Part shown: positions 59,121-64,000 of the stretch, one piece after another
How positions within the stretch are numbered: the stretch's first letter is position 1
Layout of the letters: the number at the start of each line of letters is the position of its first letter
NCBI GenBank assembly: GCA_024276425.1
Contig: JAJRXF010000095.1
Location: 1 to 64,000, forward strand
Reading direction: 5' to 3'
DNA: 64,000 nt
Source of the DNA: Actinomycetes bacterium
GTDB lineage: Bacteria > Actinomycetota > Acidimicrobiia > Acidimicrobiales > SZUA-35
Position numbers and translations under genes: made by a program
Notes under the pieces: model-generated
What the model saw: the letters and a program-made list of their open reading frames with translations, nothing else
Told to the model about the DNA's origin: nothing
Databases searched by the model: none

Positions 59121-59822
59121 CTAGCCAGCGGGGATAGTCTCTGACCATGGAGTACATCCATCGCACTCAACAGTGATGCTGTAGTCACTCGGGAGGGCTT
59201 GACCAACAAACTCCACCACGAGCCCACCCTCACCAAGCACGACCCGCCCCCACGCCGGAGATACGGATACTCTCAGCTTCTTAGAAGCGTACGTTTCGGG
59301 CAGGTACACGTTGAGAAGAGCATAGGGTTCCCTGCCTTCCACAATTGAATCAAAGGATCCCCACTGAATCTCATCCCAATACGACTGATCGTCAGCCGGG
59401 CTACAATCAGATCCCGCAATCAGCGCCGAACCTGACAACAACTCCTTTGGCAACTCTTCACCTTTCGCTTGAGCTGCCTCGAAGCTCATCCTCCATTCTT
59501 CGGAATCAGCGATTGCACCATCCAGATCGAGCTCAATGGAAGTGCTGGCTGCGGTAAGCATGCAGATGTTGCGTCCGGAGTGGACCCTCCACACCGAGAA
59601 CCTGGGATCCGAGACGACGATCTCGGCATCGTTAGCTTCAGACTTTGTCAGGCCGGACAGGGTTCGCACGCCCTCGGGTATGACCGTACTAGCCCGGGTC
59701 TCTGCGACCTGTTCAGCGCTGTTTGCGCCAGCCGAGATCTCTTGGGGCTGGGTTGGGGCACAGCCGAACAGAGCGCCGGATAACGCCGCGAACAGAACTG
59801 CTCTCGCGAGGTTATGTCTCAT
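59121..59822 (-). CDS. Secreted lipoprotein of unknown function
   Basis: Protein of 233 residues with a lipoprotein signal peptide (LSGALFGC, lipidated Cys21) and a low-complexity linker. The mature part is mostly beta-like, with three further Cys, two of which lie in VECDGCTPW near the end. No family is recognised. The gene starts one base after the TAG of the small secreted protein gene, so the two are translated as a pair. It may act with that product at the cell surface. Confidence 0.72.
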   Translation of the reverse strand: MRHNLARAVLFAALSGALFGCAPTQPQEISAGANSAEQVAETRASTVIPEGVRTLSGLTKSEANDAEIVVSDPRFSVWRVHSGRNICMLTAASTSIELDLDGAIADSEEWRMSFEAAQAKGEELPKELLSGSALIAGSDCSPADDQSYWDEIQWGSFDSIVEGREPYALLNVYLPETYASKKLRVSVSPAWGRVVLGEGGLVVEFVGQALPSDYSITVECDGCTPWSETIPAG

Positions 59823-59823
59823 C

Positions 59824-60258
59824 CTAAAACTCCTTGTAACAAGTCACGGCAATGGTTCCAGAGACATGCCAAGACCTTTCCCAGTAGTAGCAATAGTTGT
59901 TAACCGACACGGCATATGAATCGAGGTTTACAACCCATCCGTTGCCTGTCTTGCATTGCTTAAAGTAGGGGCTCGCCCGGTACTGGCATATCCGTCCGGT
60001 GACGAGAGAAGTCTTGCTCATCTGACCGCCTAGTGAGTCATAGCTCCATGACCACTTCTTGGCCCATGGAGCCAGCTGGCCACTGAAGTAGCTTTGAGTC
60101 GCTGCACCTGCAGGCAAGCCCAACGTAAAAACAATCACGACAGTTAAAGCTCGAACAGTCGTTCTGAGGAATCGAGAGCCGCCCCTGCTACGAAGTCGAT
60201 TGCCTTGTCCGCCTCCTTGGTCTCTGAGGCAGATTACCCCCCCCCGAAAGGTTGTCAA
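59824..60258 (-). CDS. Small secreted four-cysteine protein
   Basis: The frame covers 144 residues from TTG 60258. A hydrophobic signal-like stretch (TTVRALTVVIVFTLGLPAGAATQ, ~33-55, in one helix) is followed by an aromatic-rich mature part (SYFSGQLAPWAKKWSWSY) with Cys91, Cys102, Cys123 and Cys140, suggesting two disulfides. No family is recognised. The TTG start is doubtful: it is also the -35 hexamer of a promoter-like pair, and no ATG, GTG or TTG follows in frame before the signal stretch. The real start may be non-canonical or masked by an indel in the G9 tract. Confidence 0.55.
   Translation of the reverse strand: MTTFRGGVICLRDQGGGQGNRLRSRGGSRFLRTTVRALTVVIVFTLGLPAGAATQSYFSGQLAPWAKKWSWSYDSLGGQMSKTSLVTGRICQYRASPYFKQCKTGNGWVVNLDSYAVSVNNYCYYWERSWHVSGTIAVTCYKEF
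60231..60258 (-). promoter_or_regulatory. Promoter-like pair with a G9 tract in its spacer
   Basis: On the minus strand TTGACA (60253-60258) and TAATCT (60231-60236) are 16 nt apart, and nine of those 16 are consecutive G (60237-60245). One-base slippage would set the spacing to 15 or 17, which is the usual way homopolymer-spacer promoters are phase-varied. Confidence 0.5.
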
Positions 60259-60350
60259 GCGGGGACAGGCGACAAGAGGAACGACAGACCAGCGGAACTG
60301 AGCTATTCTGACATCGGCGCCCTCTGCATTGGCGTTGTGAGGCCTGGCGG

Positions 60351-61331
60351 TCAGGCCGAGACGTCGATGACAACACGACCGCGGACCTTGCCCGCCAGCT
60401 GCTCCGATGCGAGGGGGATCACTTCGTCAAGGCTGACCTCGCTGGCCATCAGCGAAAGCTTGTCCGCATCCAAATCCGTGGCCAAACGGTTCCATGCCTC
60501 AATCCGCCTGGGCTTGGGACAGTTCACACTGTCGGTCCCGGCCAGGGTGACGCTTCGAAGAATGAACGGCATCACCGTCGCTGGCAAATCAAAGCCTTGG
60601 GCCAATCCACAGGCGGCCACGGTGCCCCCATACTTCAGCGAGGCACACACGTTGGCCAGCGTGTGGCTGCCAACAGAATCGACCGCACCGGCCCACCGTT
60701 CCTTGCCAAGGGGACGGCCCGGTTCGGATAGTTCGCTTCGATCGATGGTTCCGGCCACTCCAAGTTCGGTGAGATAGTCTGCCTCCTCGGGTCGACCGGT
60801 GGAGGCGATGACGGTGTAGCCAAGCTTGGCCAAGACGGAGATGGCAACGCTCCCAACTCCCCCAGCGGCCCCGGTAACCAGGACCTCTCCCTGGTCCGGC
60901 GTAACCCCGTTTTTCTCCAGATTCAGGACGCACAGCATGGCGGTGTAGCCCGCAGTTCCGATAGTCATTGCCTCACGAGTGGTCAACGCCTCCGGCAGGG
61001 CAACGAGCCAGTCCGCCTTGACCCTGGCCTTTTGGGCATAGCCACCCCAATGACGCTCACCTACCCCCCAGCCATTGAGAACCACCTTGTCACCAACGGC
61101 GAACTCATCGTTGGTGCTGCTGCTTACCGTGCCGGCAAAGTCAATTCCAGGCACCATTGGGAACTCACGCACGATCGGCGAAGAGCCCGTGATGGCCATC
61201 GAGTCCTTGAAGTTGAGGGTTGAGTAGTCGATGTCAACCGAGACCTCGCCCTCTGGCAACTCAGATTCCTCGACCTCGGTCACCTCGGCTGAATAGTCTT
61301 CTTCGGTTTTAGTTACCACGATCGCCTTCAT
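60351..61331 (-). CDS. acuI: Acrylyl-CoA reductase-type MDR protein (AcuI/YhdH)
   Basis: NADPH-dependent medium-chain reductase of 326 residues. The YhdH/AcuI family hallmarks are present: [17 protein letters not shown] (~33-49), [32 protein letters not shown] and [21 protein letters not shown]. AcuI reduces acryloyl-CoA to propionyl-CoA, detoxifying acrylate in DMSP users and in general. No DMSP lyase gene is near. It is divergent from an ArsR-type regulator and an acyl-CoA dehydrogenase operon; a 10-bp palindrome lies 6 nt upstream of its ATG. Confidence 0.88.
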   Translation of the reverse strand: MKAIVVTKTEEDYSAEVTEVEESELPEGEVSVDIDYSTLNFKDSMAITGSSPIVREFPMVPGIDFAGTVSSSTNDEFAVGDKVVLNGWGVGERHWGGYAQKARVKADWLVALPEALTTREAMTIGTAGYTAMLCVLNLEKNGVTPDQGEVLVTGAAGGVGSVAISVLAKLGYTVIASTGRPEEADYLTELGVAGTIDRSELSEPGRPLGKERWAGAVDSVGSHTLANVCASLKYGGTVAACGLAQGFDLPATVMPFILRSVTLAGTDSVNCPKPRRIEAWNRLATDLDADKLSLMASEVSLDEVIPLASEQLAGKVRGRVVIDVSA

Positions 61332-61336
61332 GGTTT

Positions 61337-61346
61337 CTATGCATAG
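61337..61346. promoter_or_regulatory. CTATGCATAG palindrome between acuI and the ArsR-type gene
   Basis: A perfect 10-bp palindrome, CTATGCATAG, lies 6 nt before the acuI start and 28 nt before the ArsR-family start. It is short but well placed as a shared operator for the ArsR-type repressor. Confidence 0.4.
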
Positions 61347-61373
61347 CAGCCAACCTCTGGCAAACTGGAATTT

Positions 61374-61751
61374 ATGGCTGCCAAGATTCCCGTCCTCTCA
61401 CAAACCGAAGAAGCGCTCGGCGCGGCCTGTTGCGCTCCGATCCTAGAATCCGTCCTGTCTGCGGAGGAGGCGGTCCAGTTAGCCAAGTCGCTCAAGGCTC
61501 TGGCCGATCCGGTACGGCTTCGCCTGGTGAGCATCATTGGAGCTTCCGGTGAGGCTTGCGCATGCGACTTTCCCGCACTCCTCGGAAAGTCCCAACCCAC
61601 GGTCAGCCACCATCTCAGTTTGCTGGTCGCGGCCGGGATCCTGGAACGTGAGCAGCGCGGGAAGTGGGCCTGGTTCCGAGTTCTCAACGACGAACTGGCG
61701 GCGATTCGAGCCGCGCTCGGACCGGGCATAGCCGGCGAAACCACGGGCTGA
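61374..61751 (+). CDS. ArsR-family repressor with arsenite-type cysteines
   Basis: Winged-helix SmtB/ArsR protein of 125 residues. The HTH is [21 protein letters not shown] (~75-95, just over the helix-turn-helix). Cys19-Cys20 near the N terminus and Cys62 (with Cys64) in GEACACDFP match the Cys pair plus single Cys of the Corynebacterium CgArsR arsenite site. The next gene, 8 nt on, encodes an acyl-CoA dehydrogenase, and acuI is divergent, so no ars transporter or reductase is near. It may sense As(III) or a reactive electrophile (inference). Confidence 0.83.
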   Translation: MAAKIPVLSQTEEALGAACCAPILESVLSAEEAVQLAKSLKALADPVRLRLVSIIGASGEACACDFPALLGKSQPTVSHHLSLLVAAGILEREQRGKWAWFRVLNDELAAIRAALGPGIAGETTG

Positions 61752-61759
61752 GAACCCCG

Positions 61760-62968
61760 ATGGACTTCGCCATCAATCCCAACCATCAACTCATCGTCGA
61801 GGGTGTCGATCTGGTGTGCTCAGGTTTCGACGATACCTACTGGTCACAATGCGATCAGAACCACACCTTTCCCTGGGACTTCTATCGGGCCATGGCAGAG
61901 GGTGGATGGGTTGGCATCTGCATCCCGGAGCAATACGGCGGAGGGGGCCAAGGTATTACCGAGGGCGCCCTAGTCCTGAATCGGGTGGCTGCCTCTGGCG
62001 CCGCCATGAACGGCTCAACGGCCCTTCATCTGACCCTATTCGGTTTGAATCCGGTCGTTCGGTTCGGTAATGAACGGCTCAAAGAAGCCTTCTTGCCCCG
62101 GGCAGCAAAGGGAGATCTCCACGTCGCTTTCGGGGTGACCGAACCCGATGCCGGGACTGACACCAGTCGGATTTCTACCCGGGGAACCAAGACCTCAACC
62201 GGGGACTGGGTCATCAGCGGACGAAAGATTTGGACCTCGAAGGCACTGGAGTCCGAGGTCTGTCTGCTGCTGGTTCGAACTGGTGGACATCCCGGCAGCT
62301 TTGATGGCCTCACTCTCTTTCTGGTTGACCTCGACAAGCGCTACTGCGACATTGCACCGATCTCAAAGGCCGGCCGCAACGCCGTTGCCTCCTGTGAAGT
62401 GTTCTACGACGAACTCCCAGTCGAGGCCTGGCGAATGGTGGGCGAACAAGGGCAGGGTTTTCGCCACATTCTTCACGGCCTGAACCCTGAGCGAATCCTC
62501 TTAGCTGCCATGGCGTGTGGCATTGGTGAAGCGGCGCTTCGACGGGCCGTCGCCTACGCTAAGGAACGTGAGGTCTTCGGCCGACCCATCGGCGCGAATC
62601 AGGCCATTTCTCACCCCCTGGCCAAGGCCCATATGGAGCTCGAGGCTGCTTGGACAATGGCCATGCGGGCCGCTTGGACCTACGACCAGCAAACCAACGA
62701 CCAGCAAAACCTGGGGAACAAGCGCACCACCAAAGGCGACGACTCGATCGGCCAGCTGGCCAACACAGCCAAATACCTGGCGGCGGAAGCGAGCTACTTT
62801 GCGGCAGACCAGGCCATGCAAACCCATGGTGGCCTGGGCTACGCGGTGGAGTACCACGTCGAGCGCTACTGGCGGGAAGCCAGGATCCAGCGATTGGCGC
62901 CGATCAGCCAGGAGATGACATTGAACTATATCGCGACGAAGGGGCTCGGACTGCCGCGAAGCTACTAG
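61760..62968 (+). CDS. Acyl-CoA dehydrogenase
   Basis: FAD acyl-CoA dehydrogenase of 402 residues from ATG 61760, 8 nt after the ArsR stop. ACAD signatures are FGVTEPDAGTDTSRISTRG (~127-145), SGRKIWTSKALESEVCLLLV and the C-terminal QTHGGLGYAVEYHVERYWREARI. A Lys/Gln-rich insert (TNDQQNLGNKRTTKGDDS) interrupts the C-terminal helices. The catalytic-base Glu is not assignable without alignment. With divergent acuI it could form an acyl-CoA oxidation/detoxification unit, the substrate being unknown. Confidence 0.88.
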   Translation: MDFAINPNHQLIVEGVDLVCSGFDDTYWSQCDQNHTFPWDFYRAMAEGGWVGICIPEQYGGGGQGITEGALVLNRVAASGAAMNGSTALHLTLFGLNPVVRFGNERLKEAFLPRAAKGDLHVAFGVTEPDAGTDTSRISTRGTKTSTGDWVISGRKIWTSKALESEVCLLLVRTGGHPGSFDGLTLFLVDLDKRYCDIAPISKAGRNAVASCEVFYDELPVEAWRMVGEQGQGFRHILHGLNPERILLAAMACGIGEAALRRAVAYAKEREVFGRPIGANQAISHPLAKAHMELEAAWTMAMRAAWTYDQQTNDQQNLGNKRTTKGDDSIGQLANTAKYLAAEASYFAADQAMQTHGGLGYAVEYHVERYWREARIQRLAPISQEMTLNYIATKGLGLPRSY

Positions 62969-62981
62969 GTCCGGCTGGGCA

Positions 62982-64000
62982 TCACGAGCGAACCCTGGCG
63001 CCCAGAAACTGGATCGTTCCAGCGGCGAACAGGCCCAACCCGCTCATGCCAAGCAGAGCCGTGTCCATGGAGGTGAGACGGGCTACTGCCGTCACCGCTA
63101 GGGGCATCGCCATCCCCGGATAGGCCAGAAGATAGAACGTTGAAACGGATGCTCCCCGGGTCTTCGCGTCAGACATCTCCCCCAATCGAGTGAGGCAGCC
63201 CGCGGTGAGCGTGCCCGACGATGTTCCCAAGATGACCGCGGCCGGGATGAGCAAGGGCCAAGACTCGGTGAAATAGGCCAGCGTCCCAATCAAGTAACCG
63301 AAAGAACCCAGCCAAACTCCGATAGGCAAGGATCGACGAGCACCCATGCGATTCACCAGCGGGCGGGCCAAAACGCCACTCGTTGCTGTCAGGGTTCCCG
63401 CTACTCCAGCGATCATCACATCAGAACCCGTTTGCTCCAGTGAACCACTCAGAAGTACAGGAAGGAGAGCAAAGGAGACCGAGGCAAAGGCGAACACCCA
63501 GATAGCAGCAGGAACAATGGTGAAGAGGAAGGTTTGGCGATGCTCCTGGGGAACCCCGAACGTGACTCGAATTGATAGCGGTCCTTCGCGAGGCGGGACC
63601 GTCTCCCGAGTACGCACTAAACCTGGCACCAGAATCAGGGTTGCGAGCGCATGAATGACATAGGGGGTCACCAGCGGCGCCGGTAAAGCCTCGGCCAGAA
63701 GGGCTGAGCTGATTGGCCCAAAGCCAAACCCGAGGTAGGTCACCACAGTGAGCAAGACAGCAGCCCGCTGCTCCCCTCCTTTGCCGATGAGTTCCTGGGT
63801 CCAAGCCGCCCCAACTCCGAGCACACAACCGCTCACCATGCCCAGCAACAACCGGCCAACCAAGAGAAGCCAAAATTGGTTGCGTCCAAACAAAAGAAGA
63901 ATGGAGGCAACGGCAGAAAGGATCACGAACGGCACCACAACTCGGCGACGTCCAACATGATCCGAGATCGGTCCTGCCACAAAAAGTGTGGCAAAGATGC
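62982..64000 (-). CDS. MFS transporter, 5' end cut by the window edge
   Basis: Major facilitator permease, C-terminal part of at least 339 residues; the frame stays open to the last base of the window, where TLFVAGPISDHVGRRRVV gives the end of TM2 and the motif A loop, so about 50 N-terminal residues are missing. Roughly ten TM segments are visible. A GTG at 63980 is internal to TM2 and is not the start. The substrate is unknown. It is convergent with the acyl-CoA dehydrogenase gene. Confidence 0.85.
   Translation of the reverse strand, partial: IFATLFVAGPISDHVGRRRVVVPFVILSAVASILLLFGRNQFWLLLVGRLLLGMVSGCVLGVGAAWTQELIGKGGEQRAAVLLTVVTYLGFGFGPISSALLAEALPAPLVTPYVIHALATLILVPGLVRTRETVPPREGPLSIRVTFGVPQEHRQTFLFTIVPAAIWVFAFASVSFALLPVLLSGSLEQTGSDVMIAGVAGTLTATSGVLARPLVNRMGARRSLPIGVWLGSFGYLIGTLAYFTESWPLLIPAAVILGTSSGTLTAGCLTRLGEMSDAKTRGASVSTFYLLAYPGMAMPLAVTAVARLTSMDTALLGMSGLGLFAAGTIQFLGARVRS

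Noticed and set aside
60212..60218. AAGGAGG as the ribosome binding site of the small secreted protein
   Set aside because: No ATG, GTG, TTG or CTG follows at a useful distance in frame, so it does not fix the start.
1..64000. CRISPR arrays, tRNA or rRNA genes, integrases, insertion sequences or prophage
   Set aside because: No regularly spaced repeats, RNA-gene signatures or transposase/integrase motifs were seen; the DUF222 and DUF4143 pieces are the only hints of accessory DNA.

Overview
The window is a compact, gene-dense stretch (about 60 genes, no gap over 300 bases, no rRNA or tRNA seen) from a high-GC Gram-positive bacterium, most likely an aquatic or marine Acidimicrobiia-type actinobacterium. 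The evidence is a DevR/DevS (DosR/DosS)-type two-component system with many universal stress proteins, a DUF222/HNH protein, FG-GAP plus DUF4214 surface protein, DUF2510-PrsW fusion, a sugar ABC importer without its own ATPase, and several starts preceded at 6-8 nt by a TANNNT -10 element, as in leaderless actinobacterial mRNAs. The taxonomic call is inference.

Layout. 1-10.1 kb: nitrobindin-like protein, MFS exporter, PrsW protease, then a hypoxia/NO/dormancy-like block (tandem USP, DevR-like regulator, PAS-GAF kinase, USP, class-V aminotransferase, FMN-binding PPOX-like protein). 10.1-13.3 kb: a sulfide/persulfide block (persulfide dioxygenase-rhodanese fusion, GntR stub, rhodanese, CstR/CsoR-like repressor with operator), followed by a peroxiredoxin-like gene whose catalytic position is an in-frame TGA followed by a bSECIS-like hairpin, a candidate selenoprotein. 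13.3-23.9 kb: secreted FG-GAP/DUF4214 protein, ICMT-like methyltransferase, an MDR/O-methyltransferase/amidohydrolase operon divergent from a choline-kinase-like/dimethylglycine-dehydrogenase-like pair, NnrE. 24.1-29.2 kb: core-deleted DUF222/HNH protein, diguanylate cyclase, orphan histidine kinase, ECF sigma and ZAS anti-sigma.

29.2-37.7 kb: a minus-strand amino-sugar operon (ROK regulator, binding lipoprotein, two permeases, GH3, NagA, SIS deaminase-like). 37.8-43.2 kb: USP, CBS protein and PfkB (the trio that accompanies DosR in mycobacteria) plus IclR and an ABC exporter. 43.3-51.9 kb: an acyclic-terpene/branched acyl-CoA operon (acyl-CoA carboxylase beta and alpha, AtuA, NMO, acyl-CoA dehydrogenase, TetR). 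51.9-58.8 kb: 28-residue membrane peptide, Tat lipoprotein MBL hydrolase, P450, amidohydrolase, carbamoylase-like M20 enzyme, glutamine-synthetase-like ligase, AhpD-like protein. 58.9-64 kb: ATPase remnant, secreted pair with a G9 tract in its putative promoter, AcuI-type reductase, As(III)-type ArsR regulator, acyl-CoA dehydrogenase, and an MFS gene cut by the window edge.

The points most worth attention are the candidate selenocysteine peroxiredoxin (12670-13257), the DevR-box-like sites before the USP/DevR/PPOX genes, and the persulfide block with its 13-bp-arm palindrome lying on a consensus promoter.
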